Of a DNA stretch of 24,146 nt, positions 6,058 through 14,110 are shown in pieces. Source of the DNA: an uncultured Oscillospiraceae bacterium (lineage in GTDB: Bacteria > Bacillota > Clostridia > Oscillospirales > Acutalibacteraceae); the NCBI GenBank assembly GCA_910587835.1, contig CAJUNQ010000051.1, positions 1 to 24,146 of the forward strand. The letters run 5' to 3'. The notes below the pieces were generated by a model. That model did no database searches. It had not been told where the DNA came from and saw only the letters and a program-made list of their open reading frames with translations. The translations under genes were made by a program, and so were the position numbers. Every line of letters starts with the position of its first letter. Positions within the stretch are counted from its first letter, which is position 1.

Positions 6058-7554
6058 TCAGTCCTCGGCCCAGCCCCGGCAGCGTTGGACTGCCTTGTGC
6101 CAGCGGGCCATGTCCTGAGCGCGGCGTTCCTCCGGGTACTGGGGCGCAAACACCTGGTCTTCCCGCCACAGGGCGGTGAGAGCCTGGGGGCTATCCCACA
6201 GGCCCACAGTGAGCCCGGCCATCATGGCGGACCCCAAAGCAGTGGTTTCCAGGCACTGGGGGCGCAGCACCGGCGTGCCCAGAATGTCCGCCTGATATTG
6301 CATGAGAAACCGGCTGCGGGAGGCTCCGCCGTCTACCCGCAGCTCCTTTACTGGTACGCCGGAACCGGCCTCCATGGCCTTTACCAGGTCGCAGCTCTCC
6401 AAGGCAATGCTTTCCAGTACAGCCCGGCACAGGTGGGCCCGTTTGGCCCCCCGGGTCACCCCCAGCAGGGCCCCTCGGGCGTACATGTCCCAATAGGGGG
6501 CTCCCAGGCCCGTAAAGGCGGGTACAAAGCTGACACCGCCGGCGTCCTCCACGGTTTCGGCCAGCTGGTCGGCCTCCTGGGGGGTCTTGATCAGCTCCAG
6601 CTCGTCCCGCAGCCACTGAATGGCTGAGCCTGCGTTAAAGGCGCTGCCCTCCAGGGCGTAGACAGTGCGGCCTTGGAGCTTCCAGGCAACCGTAGTCAGC
6701 AGATTGGGGGAGTTTACCGGCTCGCCGCCGGTGTTCATCAGCACAAAGCAGCCGGTGCCATAGGTGTTTTTGGCCATGCCCTTGTCAAAGCAGCACTGGC
6801 CGAACAGGGCGGCGTGCTGGTCTCCGGCCATGCCCGCAATGGGAATCTCCCTGCCCAGCACATCCGCGCCGCAGCAGCCCACTACCTGACCGCATTCCAC
6901 TACCTCCGGCAGGGCGCTGCGAGGGACGCCCAGCTCCTGGAGAAGCCTCTCGTCCCAGCGCTGGCGGCGGATGTCGAACAGCATGGTGCGGGAGGCGTTG
7001 GATACGTCGGTGACAAAGGCACGGCCCTGGGTGAGGGAGTAGCAGAGCCAGCAGTCAATGGTGCCAAAGCGCAGGCGGCCCTTTGCGGCCAGCTCTCTGG
7101 CGGCGGGGATATGCTCCATGATCCATTGCATTTTGGTGCCGGAGAAATAAGGGTCGATGAGCAGGCCTGTGGTCTCCTTTATGTAGCCGCTCAGGCCCGC
7201 TGCATACAGACGCTCGCACTGGGGAGCAGTGCGGCGGCACTGCCAGACAATGGCGTTGCAGATGGGGATGCCCGTGTCCCCGTCCCAGGCCACAGTGGTC
7301 TCCCGCTGGTTGGTAATGCTGATGGCCGCAATGTCCGCTGCCGTTACCCCGGCGTTGGCCACTGCCTGGCGCATGGCGTAGAGGGTGGTCTGTAAAATCT
7401 GCACCGCGTCGTGCTCTACATAGCCGGGCTGAGGGTAAATCTGCCGGAATTCCTTCTGCCCCATGCCTGCCACGCCCCCCAGGGCGTCAAACAGCACAGC
7501 CCGGGAGCTGGTGGTGCCCTGGTCGATGGAGAGGATATATTTGCCGATTGTCAT
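6058..7554 (-). CDS. glpK: Glycerol kinase
   Basis: 498 residues, full length for FGGY-family glycerol kinase, which phosphorylates glycerol to sn-glycerol 3-phosphate using ATP in the cytoplasm. The N-terminal ATPase motif SIDQGTTSSRA (9-19), the substrate motif QRETT (about 82-86), WQCRRT, and the C-terminal GAPYWD and VDGGASRSRFLMQ motifs are all visible. The start ATG follows a weak AAGGCGGTGA ribosome site and lies 4 bases past the stop of the sugar-phosphate isomerase-like gene, so translation is likely coupled. No glpF facilitator or glpD/glpA dehydrogenase is nearby, which is unusual for a catabolic glp locus and fits a general carbon-use operon. Confidence 0.96.
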   Translation of the reverse strand: MTIGKYILSIDQGTTSSRAVLFDALGGVAGMGQKEFRQIYPQPGYVEHDAVQILQTTLYAMRQAVANAGVTAADIAAISITNQRETTVAWDGDTGIPICNAIVWQCRRTAPQCERLYAAGLSGYIKETTGLLIDPYFSGTKMQWIMEHIPAARELAAKGRLRFGTIDCWLCYSLTQGRAFVTDVSNASRTMLFDIRRQRWDERLLQELGVPRSALPEVVECGQVVGCCGADVLGREIPIAGMAGDQHAALFGQCCFDKGMAKNTYGTGCFVLMNTGGEPVNSPNLLTTVAWKLQGRTVYALEGSAFNAGSAIQWLRDELELIKTPQEADQLAETVEDAGGVSFVPAFTGLGAPYWDMYARGALLGVTRGAKRAHLCRAVLESIALESCDLVKAMEAGSGVPVKELRVDGGASRSRFLMQYQADILGTPVLRPQCLETTALGSAMMAGLTVGLWDSPQALTALWREDQVFAPQYPEERRAQDMARWHKAVQRCRGWAED

Positions 7555-7558
7555 AGTA

Positions 7559-8327
7559 TCACCGCCTTAATCTTTCTAGTGCGCCGGCCTTTTCAAAGGC
7601 CTGGCTCAGAAATTCCTCTATGGTGAGATGTTCATAGCCCCAGTTCATAGGCTCCAGCGACGTGGGGCCGGCGTAGCCTGTGGCGGCAATTTTTTTCATT
7701 ACCGCCGGCCAGTCAATATGCCCGTCAAAGGGCAGCTGATGCTGGCCCCGGGCCCCGCCGTTGTCGTGAAGATGCAGGGCCATCAGCCTGCTTCCATATT
7801 TTTCCAGCAGATCGCCTGGCGTGGGGGTCATTGGCATGGTGGCAGCTGTCGTAGCAGAAGCCCACTGTCTCACAGTCAGCCTCCTCTAAGACCCTTGCCA
7901 GGTTTTGGGTGTTGAAGATATTTTCCATGGCCACCCGCACCTGGTGCTTCTCCGCCAGTTCCACAATGCTTTTTACCCGGTCCATACCCAGGCTGCCCAG
8001 CGGGTGTGCGTCCCCAGGCAAATGCACCACCATAACAGGCGCCTGGTGGTGTGCGCAGTCCATGACGCAATTCCGGTAAAGCTCCGCCACCGCCTCGCCT
8101 GCCTGGCCGTTGCAGGACAGATCATTCTGCCACTGCACAGGGGTATGGATATTTTCTACCACAAGCCCCGCGTTTCGGGCCCGCCGCACATCCTGCCGGT
8201 AGCCGGGGCCCCGGCCAAAGCCGTCGCTCCACCAGAGCATCACCGAGTCAAAGCCCGCGGCTTTGATCAGGCGATAGCGTTGCTGCCAGTCCAGCGTATA
8301 GCCGAAAGCATTGCAGACGCCGGGCAT
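7559..8327 (-). pseudogene. Sugar-phosphate isomerase/epimerase (TIM barrel), single-base frameshift
   Basis: An AP-endonuclease-2-like TIM barrel related to IolE/hydroxypyruvate isomerases. The first part (8327 leftwards) reads MPGVCNAFGYTLDWQQRYR, VVENIHTP, VVHLPGD, VRVAMENIFN and FCYDSCHH: metal-binding Glu, Asp and His residues in family order. The ending (LLEKYGSRLMALHLHDNGG, LPFDGHIDWPAVMKKI, SLEPMNWG) lies in another frame. The shift falls at a run of five G (plus strand 7823-7827); removing one base gives a continuous 255-residue protein of normal family length. The start at 8327 is chosen because it follows AGGGGGTGAGGGG and lies 4 bases past the dapL stop. It is either a recent pseudogene or a sequencing error, since the rest is well conserved. 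Substrate unknown. Confidence 0.8.
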
Positions 8328-8331
8328 CCCC

Positions 8332-9507
8332 TCACCCCCTCTTGAGACGCTCCATGGCCTCCACCGTCTTCTCCGCGTCCCCAAAGGCAGAGAGCCGCAT
8401 GCAGCCCGCGCCGTTTTTGCCAAAGCCCTCGCCGGGGGTGCCCACGATCTCCTTCTCGCCCAGCAGATAGTCGAAATACTCCCAGCTGCCCATGCCGTTG
8501 GGACACTGGAACCACACATAGGGGGAGTTTTCGCCCCCGGTGTACCACAGGCCCATGTCCTTCATGGCCTGGACCATTACCTGGGCGTTGCGCTTGTAGT
8601 AGGCAATGTTCTCCTGAATCTGCCGCTGGCCCTCAGGACTGAACACCGCCTCCGCCGCCCGCTGGGTGACATAGCTGACGCCGTTGAACTTGCTGCCCTG
8701 GCGGCGCTCCCACAGCTGGGCCGCCTGCACGCCGTCCACCTGCAGCTGGGGCTTGATCACCGTATAGCCGCAGCGCATGCCTGTAAAGCCCGCGGTTTTG
8801 GAGAGGGAGCCGAACTCAATGGCGCACTTCTCCGCCCCGGGGATAGAGAAGATGCTTCGGGGCAGGCCGGGGCCGACAAAGCACTCGTAGGCCGCGTCAA
8901 ACAGAATGACCGCCTTCTGTTCCAGGGCATAGTCCACCCAGGCGGTGAGCTGCTCTTTGTTATATACCGCGCCGGTGGGGTTGTTGGGAGAGCACAGGTA
9001 GATGATGTCTACCGGATGGCCCTTCTGGGGCATGGGCAGAAAGCCGTTCTCCTTGTTGGCGTCAGCATAGACAATTTTGCGGCCGGACATGATGTTGGTG
9101 TCTACATACACCGGGTACACAGGGTCTGGCACCAGAATGGTGTTGGCATTGTCAAAAATGTCTACAATATTGCCCACGTCGCTTTTGGCCCCGTCGCCCA
9201 CATAGACCTCCTCGGGCTGCACGTCTACTCCAAAGCTGCCGTAATAGCCCGCAATGGCCTCCCGCAAAAAGGGGTAGCCGCTGCTGTCCGGGGAGTAGCC
9301 CCGGAAGGTCTCCTTTTTACCCATCTCGTCAGCGGCCCTGTGCATGGCATCCACCACCACAGGGGCCAGGGGCAAAGTCACATCCCCAATGCCCATGCGG
9401 ATGAGCTGGTTTTCCGGGTGGGCGGCAGTGTAGGCGTTTACCTTTTTGGCGATTGTGACGAACAGATAGCTCTGCTCCAAATTCTGAAAATTGGCGTTCA
9501 GTTTCAT
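8332..9507 (-). CDS. dapL: LL-diaminopimelate aminotransferase
   Basis: 391 residues, a fold-type I PLP enzyme that converts tetrahydrodipicolinate to LL-2,6-diaminopimelate in one step, bypassing dapD/dapC/dapE. Seen: MGIGDVTLPL, FRGYSPDSSGYPFLREAIA, VGDGAKSD, CSPNNPTGAVY (the aminotransferase NPTG motif), FDAAYE, and the PLP lysine in GSLSKTAGFTGMRCGY (K237). The pattern is that of the DapL family rather than generic aspartate aminotransferases. I chose ATG 9507 (MKLNANFQNL, the usual DapL start) because GGGAG is well spaced from it; an in-frame ATG at 9516 is too close. It shares the pathway with dapF at 11570-12439: DapL makes LL-DAP and DapF converts it to meso-DAP for peptidoglycan and lysine. 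Confidence 0.96.
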   Translation of the reverse strand: MKLNANFQNLEQSYLFVTIAKKVNAYTAAHPENQLIRMGIGDVTLPLAPVVVDAMHRAADEMGKKETFRGYSPDSSGYPFLREAIAGYYGSFGVDVQPEEVYVGDGAKSDVGNIVDIFDNANTILVPDPVYPVYVDTNIMSGRKIVYADANKENGFLPMPQKGHPVDIIYLCSPNNPTGAVYNKEQLTAWVDYALEQKAVILFDAAYECFVGPGLPRSIFSIPGAEKCAIEFGSLSKTAGFTGMRCGYTVIKPQLQVDGVQAAQLWERRQGSKFNGVSYVTQRAAEAVFSPEGQRQIQENIAYYKRNAQVMVQAMKDMGLWYTGGENSPYVWFQCPNGMGSWEYFDYLLGEKEIVGTPGEGFGKNGAGCMRLSAFGDAEKTVEAMERLKRG

Positions 9508-9521
9508 GGTGTCCATCTCCC

Positions 9522-9983
9522 TTACTGTTTTTCTGGTTTTTCTACCGTGACATACGGCGCAATGGCCGCAAACCTCTCCTGACTGATTCCCTTGACCTCC
9601 ATCAGCTCCTTTGCCAGCACAAACCCGCCGTACCGCTCCCGGTAGCGGATGATCCGGTCTGCAATGGCCGGGCCTACTCCGGGCAGGGTGCGCAGCTCCT
9701 CCGCTGTGGCGGCGTTCAGGTCCAGCAGCCTGTCCGGCGGCTCAAAGGACGGCGCCGGGCTGGGGCCCTGGAGCACGGCCTTCCAGTCCACCGGAGAGGG
9801 GGGCTCCTGGTTGTGGTAAAATCCCTGCAGGGACAGGTAGGCGACAGGCTGGCCTGCCTGCTGTCCGAAAAGGAGAATGGAGAGAAGGATCAGGGCAAGC
9901 AGAGGGGGAAAAATGCTTTTCCTTACCGGCTTGTCCCCTCGGGAGGGGGGCGCGTCTTCAGCCCTCGGTCTTTTCACCGGCAT
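9522..9983 (-). CDS. ComEA-like helix-hairpin-helix membrane-anchored protein
   Basis: About 153 residues. A short basic N-terminus is followed by one hydrophobic segment (SIFPPLLALILLSILLF), a Pro-rich linker and a C-terminal helix-hairpin-helix pair: LDLNAATAEELRTLPGVGPA, then IADRIIRYRERYGGF and ELMEVKGISQERFAAI. This layout matches ComEA, the membrane-bound DNA receptor of natural transformation; the N-terminal extension typical of full ComEA (SLBB domain) is absent, so it is a short ComEA-like protein. The start is uncertain: ATG 9983 would overlap the pyrG end by 26 bases and has no clear ribosome site. It sits between pyrG and dapL without other com genes, so a competence role is only inferred from the domain. 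Confidence 0.8.
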   Translation of the reverse strand: MPVKRPRAEDAPPSRGDKPVRKSIFPPLLALILLSILLFGQQAGQPVAYLSLQGFYHNQEPPSPVDWKAVLQGPSPAPSFEPPDRLLDLNAATAEELRTLPGVGPAIADRIIRYRERYGGFVLAKELMEVKGISQERFAAIAPYVTVEKPEKQ

Positions 9984-11577
9984 AGGCGGCGGCCGCGCCC
10001 ACAAAGCCCTTGAACAGGGGGTGGGGCCGGTTGGGACGGGACTTGAACTCTGGGTGGAACTGCCCGGCCACAAAGAAACGCTTTTCGGGCAGCTCTACGG
10101 TCTCCACAATGCGCCCGTCCGGCGAGGCGCCGCTGATCTTCATGCCGTTCTCCTCCACCAGGCACCGGTATTCGTTGTTGAACTCATACCGGTGCCGGTG
10201 GCGCTCATGGATGAGCTCCTGGCCGTAGCACTCCGCCATTCTGGTGCCGGGGACAATCTGGCAGGGATAGCTGCCCAGGCGCAGGGTGCCGCCCTTGTTG
10301 ATGTCTGCGTTCTGGTCGGGCATGAAGTCGATCACCTTGTGCAGGCCGTATTCGTCAAATTCTCCCGAGTTGGCATCGGCAATGCCGCAGACATTCCGGC
10401 AGAACTCAATGACCGCCACCTGCATGCCCAGGCAGATGCCCAGATAGGGGATGTCCCTCTCGCGGGCAAACCTTGCCGCCAGCACCATGCCCTCAATGCC
10501 CCGGCTGCCAAAGCCTCCGGGGATGATGACCCCGTGGCAGTCACCCAGCCGGGCCACGATGTTCTCCTCGTCCAGGGTCTCCGAGTCCACCCAGTCAATA
10601 TCTACCCTGGCGCTGTGCTCATAGCCTGCGTGGGCCAGGGCCTCCATCACCGAGAGATAGGCGTCGTGAAGCTTGACATATTTGCCCACCAGGGCAATGC
10701 GCACGTTTTTCTTCCGGCCGCGGATCTTGTCCACCATGCCCAGCCACTCGGTCATATCCGGCTCAGGGGCGGAGAGATGCAGCTCCCGGCAGACAATGTC
10801 GGAGAATCTGGATTTTTCCAGCATGATGGGAGCCTCATACAGCACGGGAATGGTGAGGTTCTCAATAACGCAGTCGGGCCGCACATTGCAGAACAGGGCG
10901 ATTTTGTGGAAGATGCTGGGGTCGTCAATGGCCACATCCGTGCGCAGCACAATAATGTCCGGCTTGATGCCCATACTCTGCAGCTCCTTCACCGAGTGCT
11001 GGGTGGGCTTGGACTTGTGCTCGCCGGAGCTTTTCAGGTAGGGCACCAGAGTGACGTGGATGAACAGGGAATTGCCCGGCCCCACCTCCTGGCTCACCTG
11101 GCGGATGGCCTCCAAAAAGGGCTGGCTCTCAATGTCGCCGGCTGTGCCGCCAATCTCGGTGATGACAATGTCCGCGTTGTTCTTGCTGCCTACGCTGTAG
11201 ATAAAGCTTTTGATCTCTGTGGTGATGTGGGGGATGACCTGAATGGTCTCCCCCAGATATTCTCCCCGGCGTTCCTTGTTCAGCACATTCCAGTACACCT
11301 TGCCGGTGGTCAGGTTGGAGAACTTGTTCAGGTCCTCGTCAATAAAGCGCTCGTAATGGCCCAGGTCCAGGTCAGTCTCCAGGCCGTCCTCGGTGACATA
11401 TACCTCGCCGTGCTGATAGGGGCTCATGGTGCCCGGGTCCACGTTGATGTAGGGGTCCAGCTTCTGAGCCGCCACCTTCAGCCCCCGGGATTTGAGCAGC
11501 CGGCCCAGGGAGGCCGCTGTGATGCCCTTGCCCAGGCCGGAGACCACGCCGCCGGTTACAAAAATATACTTAGCCAT
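9958..11577 (-). CDS. pyrG: CTP synthase
   Basis: 539 residues, full length. It makes CTP from UTP, ATP and glutamine. The N-terminal synthase domain has GGVVSGLGKGITAASLG (residues 8-24), KLDPYINVDPGTM, EVYVTEDGLETDLDLGHYERF and EIGGTAGDIES. The C-terminal class I glutamine amidotransferase has GGFGSRG, the nucleophile C382 in GICLGMQ, and the FHPE histidine near the end. The longer open frame (to 11616) is rejected because MAKYIFVTGG is the conserved start and GAGGAAGAGGA lies just upstream. The ATG overlaps the dapF stop by 8 bases (ATGGCTAA), so dapF and pyrG are translationally coupled. The 3' end overlaps the predicted start of the HhH gene. No pyrG attenuation hairpin is visible, as expected for an internal operon gene. 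Confidence 0.97.
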   Translation of the reverse strand: MAKYIFVTGGVVSGLGKGITAASLGRLLKSRGLKVAAQKLDPYINVDPGTMSPYQHGEVYVTEDGLETDLDLGHYERFIDEDLNKFSNLTTGKVYWNVLNKERRGEYLGETIQVIPHITTEIKSFIYSVGSKNNADIVITEIGGTAGDIESQPFLEAIRQVSQEVGPGNSLFIHVTLVPYLKSSGEHKSKPTQHSVKELQSMGIKPDIIVLRTDVAIDDPSIFHKIALFCNVRPDCVIENLTIPVLYEAPIMLEKSRFSDIVCRELHLSAPEPDMTEWLGMVDKIRGRKKNVRIALVGKYVKLHDAYLSVMEALAHAGYEHSARVDIDWVDSETLDEENIVARLGDCHGVIIPGGFGSRGIEGMVLAARFARERDIPYLGICLGMQVAVIEFCRNVCGIADANSGEFDEYGLHKVIDFMPDQNADINKGGTLRLGSYPCQIVPGTRMAECYGQELIHERHRHRYEFNNEYRCLVEENGMKISGASPDGRIVETVELPEKRFFVAGQFHPEFKSRPNRPHPLFKGFVGAAAAYAGEKTEG

Positions 11578-12439
11578 GTGAATCCTCTTCCTCCTCCAGA
11601 ATGATCTCTCCGTCAAATACCCGCACAGCCCCGCCGGTCATGGTGATGCCCTGGGGGGTGTAATTGATGACCAGCTCGCCGCCCCGCAGCCTTACGGTCA
11701 CATCCTCTCCCGGGGCGCAGAAGCCGTTGAGGCAGGCCGCGGTAACAGCGGCGCAGGCCCCGGTGCCGCAGGCCATGGTCTCGCCGCTGCCCCGCTCCCA
11801 CACCCGCATGACCAGGCAGTTCCGGTCAATTACCTGGATGAACTCTGTGTTCACCCGGTCCGGGAACAAGGGGTCGTTTTCAATCCGGGGTCCCAGCTGT
11901 TCCAGGTCCAGGTTCATGGGGTCGCCGCCAAAAATGACGCAGTGGGGGTTGCCCATGGACACGCAGGTGATGGCGAACTCGCTGCCCGCCATGTGGACCC
12001 TGCGGCCCACCACGCTCTCTCCCGGCAGGCGGACCGGAATGCTGCCAGGGCTCAGCTCGGCCCGGCCCATGTCCACAGCCACCCGCACCGCGCGGCCGTT
12101 TTTCTCAGTGACAGCGCAGGTCTTTATGCCGCTTTTGGTCTCAATATGCAGCAGGGGCTTGCGGGCAATGCCCTCGTCATACAGATACTTGGCCACGCAG
12201 CGGATGGCATTGCCGCACATGGCCCCCTCGCTGCCGTCGGCGTTGAACATGCGCATTTTCCCATCGGCACTGTCTGAGGGGCAGATGAGGATAATGCCGT
12301 CGCCGCCCACCCCCTTGTGCCGGTCCGACAGCCGGACGGCCAGGGCCTCCGGGTTGGCAATGGGCTGCTTGAAGCAGTCCAGATAGATGTAATCGTTGCC
12401 GCAGCCGTGCATTTTGGTAAACTTCAAAATCTCTGGCAT
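11570..12439 (-). CDS. dapF: Diaminopimelate epimerase (stand-alone copy)
   Basis: 289 residues. DapF converts LL-DAP to meso-DAP with two cysteines acting as acid and base, without PLP. Both are present: C75 in GSEGAMCGNAIRC and C224 in MACGTGACAAV. Other substrate residues are in place: N14 in KMHGCGNDYIY, SMGNPH, ENDPLFPDRVN and WERGSGE. The start at 12439 (MPEILKFTKMHG) matches the family and has AAAGGAAAAAG upstream; the open frame running to 12556 is not supported. It overlaps pyrG by 8 bases. The acidic tail (EEEEDSHG) is unusual. A second complete DapF domain of the same length is fused to CarB at 17594-18463; the two are clearly paralogous but diverged, and this one keeps the classical active-site loop. 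Confidence 0.96.
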   Translation of the reverse strand: MPEILKFTKMHGCGNDYIYLDCFKQPIANPEALAVRLSDRHKGVGGDGIILICPSDSADGKMRMFNADGSEGAMCGNAIRCVAKYLYDEGIARKPLLHIETKSGIKTCAVTEKNGRAVRVAVDMGRAELSPGSIPVRLPGESVVGRRVHMAGSEFAITCVSMGNPHCVIFGGDPMNLDLEQLGPRIENDPLFPDRVNTEFIQVIDRNCLVMRVWERGSGETMACGTGACAAVTAACLNGFCAPGEDVTVRLRGGELVINYTPQGITMTGGAVRVFDGEIILEEEEDSHG

Positions 12440-12461
12440 AGCTTTCTTTTTCCTTTCCGTT

Positions 12462-12806
12462 CTATTCTTTCCCACTGCTGGCAAAGGGATGCTCCTCGGT
12501 CTCGATCTCCTGTCCATATTGGTCGTAGGCCTTGATCGTGATATCCCCCGGGTCAAAGCTCTCCGGGCCGGGCTCCTCTCCGGCGGAGCACAGGCTCCAG
12601 ATGGTAATCCCCAGCAAGACCGCCGCCGTTGCCGTCAAAACCGCCCCGCTGACGCGGCCCAGCCGCAGGTACAGGTCCGAGGGCTCGTCCGCCCGGCAGG
12701 ACTTCCAACGCTCGAAAATTTCCCAGGAAACCGACGGATTTACCAGGTTTACCACGCCGAAAGCGCCCAGACCCAGGCACAGCAGAATCAGAACCCCTTC
12801 CTCCAT
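12462..12806 (-). CDS. Small two-helix membrane protein, DUF6199-like
   Basis: 114 residues with two hydrophobic segments: EGVLILLCLGLGAFGVVNLV (about 3-22) and VSGAVLTATAAVLLGITIWSL (about 53-73). Between them lies NPSVSWEIFERWKSCRADEPSDLYLRLGRVSG, a pattern I associate with DUF6199-type proteins (membrane protein of unknown function, W-x-x-x-E-x-W-K followed by EPS). The C-terminal 40 residues are acidic and soluble. A ribosome site AGGTGAG precedes the ATG. It lies 22 bases before dapF and is probably co-transcribed with it; upstream is a 270-base repeat region. Function unknown. Confidence 0.75.
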   Translation of the reverse strand: MEEGVLILLCLGLGAFGVVNLVNPSVSWEIFERWKSCRADEPSDLYLRLGRVSGAVLTATAAVLLGITIWSLCSAGEEPGPESFDPGDITIKAYDQYGQEIETEEHPFASSGKE

Positions 12807-12877
12807 TTTCTCACCTCCTCATCTTCTATCCAGCCAGGCCTGTCCCCCGGCCTGTACGCAGGGGGGCGTCTCGCGCC

Positions 12878-13051
12878 ACCCTTGGCGTCAAAGCTTTACG
12901 GTATTTCGTGAAGGGGAAGCCAGGCTGTTCAAACCAAGGGTAAGGCCGGGAGAACGAAGACGCGAAGCCTCCCGGCCACCCTCCAACGCAAAAGTTTTTG
13001 CGGTATGTTGCGAAGTAAAATCACGTTTTTTCAAACAGAGAGCAAAAACTT
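12878..13051. repeat. Two tandem diverged structured repeats (102-base period)
   Basis: Two copies of a hairpin-forming unit. Copy A: arms ACCCTTGG (12878-12885) and CCAAGGGT (12934-12941). Copy B: arms AAGTTTTTGC (12992-13001) and GCAAAAACTT (13042-13051). The arms differ completely in sequence between copies but pair in both. A 36-base inner block is shared: CGGTATTTCGTGAAG (12899-12913) against CGGTATGTTGCGAAG (13001-13015), then 14 variable bases, then TTCAAAC at 12928-12934 and 13030-13036. Between the copies sits another 9-bp hairpin, GGCCGGGAG/CTCCCGGCC (12944-12952 with 12969-12977). The region lies between the LURP-one-like gene and the DUF6199-like gene, where I see no coding sequence. 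It could be a dispersed repeat or a structured RNA. Confidence 0.65.
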
Positions 13052-13057
13052 GGCAAG

Positions 13058-13078
13058 TTAAAACGCCTTGCGTTTTAA
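13058..13078 (-). terminator. Perfect hairpin across the end of the LURP-one-like gene
   Basis: Arms TTAAAACGC (13058-13066) and GCGTTTTAA (13070-13078) with a 3-base loop. It overlaps the TAA stop of the minus-strand gene ending at 13075. A T-run lies a little downstream on the minus strand (CAAGTTTTTGC). It could act as a weak terminator or belong to the adjacent repeat block. Confidence 0.4.
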
Positions 13079-13545
13079 TCTCGCGAACATTTCTCCGCGT
13101 CAATGGCCAGCACCAACATTAAGGCGTAAAGGGCGTCGTCGGGAAAGGCCACGTCAATGGTATAGGTGTCCGTCCAGTTCCAGACCTCCTTGGAGACCCT
13201 GGCAACCAGGTCCCCCTGGGGGCCCAGCACCTGATAGTCCCATTCCAGCCAGTCGCCCTCTACATGCCAGCCGTTGCACTCGATGTTGTAGCGGGGCTTG
13301 AAAAAGCTCAGCTCCTTGCTGATGCACCCAATGTACTGCCCGCCCACATACAGCTCGAACTTGGGCAGCCAGGTGAGCACCCGCTCCTGCACCATGCCCA
13401 GCTCCTGGCCATAGGGGTCGAAAATCTTCAGGCAGTGGCCCCAGCTGAGCTGGCCCCGCACTGTGTAGGCGGTACTGCCGTCCTCATAGTAGATGTCGTA
13501 GCTGTCCAGCCACGAGAAAAAACGCTGTTTGAATAAAAGCTTCAT
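13075..13545 (-). CDS. LURP-one-related / Tubby-C-like protein
   Basis: 156 residues. The sequence reads as a LURP-one/DUF567-type beta-barrel: MKLLFKQRFFSWLDSYDIYYEDG, YTVRGQLSWGHCLKIFD, VLTWLPKFELYVGGQYIGCI and DCNGWHVEGDW-like (here ECNGWHVEGDWLEWDY). Bacterial members are small cytoplasmic proteins with the fold of the Tubby C-terminal domain and no established enzymatic activity; membrane or phospholipid interaction is suggested only by analogy. GGAGG lies 6 bases before the ATG, inside the last codons of the preceding lipoprotein gene, so the two are probably translationally coupled. The C-terminus (MLVLAIDAEKCSRD) carries a hydrophobic helix. Confidence 0.85.
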   Translation of the reverse strand: MKLLFKQRFFSWLDSYDIYYEDGSTAYTVRGQLSWGHCLKIFDPYGQELGMVQERVLTWLPKFELYVGGQYIGCISKELSFFKPRYNIECNGWHVEGDWLEWDYQVLGPQGDLVARVSKEVWNWTDTYTIDVAFPDDALYALMLVLAIDAEKCSRD

Positions 13546-13548
13546 CCC

Positions 13549-14043
13549 TTACCTCCAAATCATAAATGAAAATGTTCCCAGGCCTTTATAGCACAGCCGG
13601 TAATGCCCCGGCTTTTCCAGCACCTTTGCCGGCATCGCAAACCCCGCGTCAGACAGTCCGGCCATGCGGCCATATGCGACCATGTGGTCGACCTTCCACA
13701 AGAACTGCTCCCGATATACGGTATACCATGACCCGCGGTAATAGTAATCTATCCACCAGCCGGGGGCGGACGGCAGCGGTATATCCTCTTTCGTCAGCAG
13801 CTTCATGTGCAGAAGAGACAGCTCCACGCCCACAAAGTCACTGGCCAATCTTTTTAGGTCCAGCGCGTCCAGCTCAAAGGGCCTCACCTGCTGAAACCAC
13901 ATGGCGACCGTCTCCCGGCAGGCAGGCGGCTCCTCCGGGTCCTCCCAAAGAGGGAACCAGGCCTCCGGGTCCCAGCTTTGAAGGGGGGCGCAGGCGCTGA
14001 GAGCCACGGCCAAAAGCAGGGCGCAGGCAAGCAGCCTTTTCAT
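13549..14043 (-). CDS. Small lipoprotein, paralogue of the next gene upstream
   Basis: 164 residues with a lipoprotein signal: MKRLLACALLLAVALSAC, lipobox LSAC, lipidated C18. The mature part begins APLQSWDPEAWFP and ends with PAKVLEKPGHYRLCYKGLGTFSF, a beta-rich ending like that of Ig-like or bacterial 'resistance to beta-lactam signal' type domains, but I do not recognise a named family. It is paralogous to the gene at 14111-14611 (shared YDYY/IDYY-GxWYTVYRE, PAKVL/PARVL-xxPGxYRLCY). The first mature residues are identical at the DNA level over 50 bases (see findings). Expected to sit on the outer face of the cytoplasmic membrane. Function unknown. Confidence 0.8.
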   Translation of the reverse strand: MKRLLACALLLAVALSACAPLQSWDPEAWFPLWEDPEEPPACRETVAMWFQQVRPFELDALDLKRLASDFVGVELSLLHMKLLTKEDIPLPSAPGWWIDYYYRGSWYTVYREQFLWKVDHMVAYGRMAGLSDAGFAMPAKVLEKPGHYRLCYKGLGTFSFMIWR

Positions 14044-14110
14044 GTCTTCCGCTCCTTCCTCAAACCACAGGCTTCCTTCGACCGCAGGCGGTACTTAGAG
14101 GCTTTGTTGC

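Noticed and set aside
9877..11604. 575-codon frame antisense to pyrG, and similar long frames opposite dapL and carA
   Set aside because: Same reason: third-position GC bias opens the opposite strand. No ribosome sites or protein families are seen.
12888..13103. 71-codon minus-strand frame in the repeat region
   Set aside because: It follows the tandem structured repeats and overlaps the end of the LURP-one-like gene; it is better explained as translated repeat.
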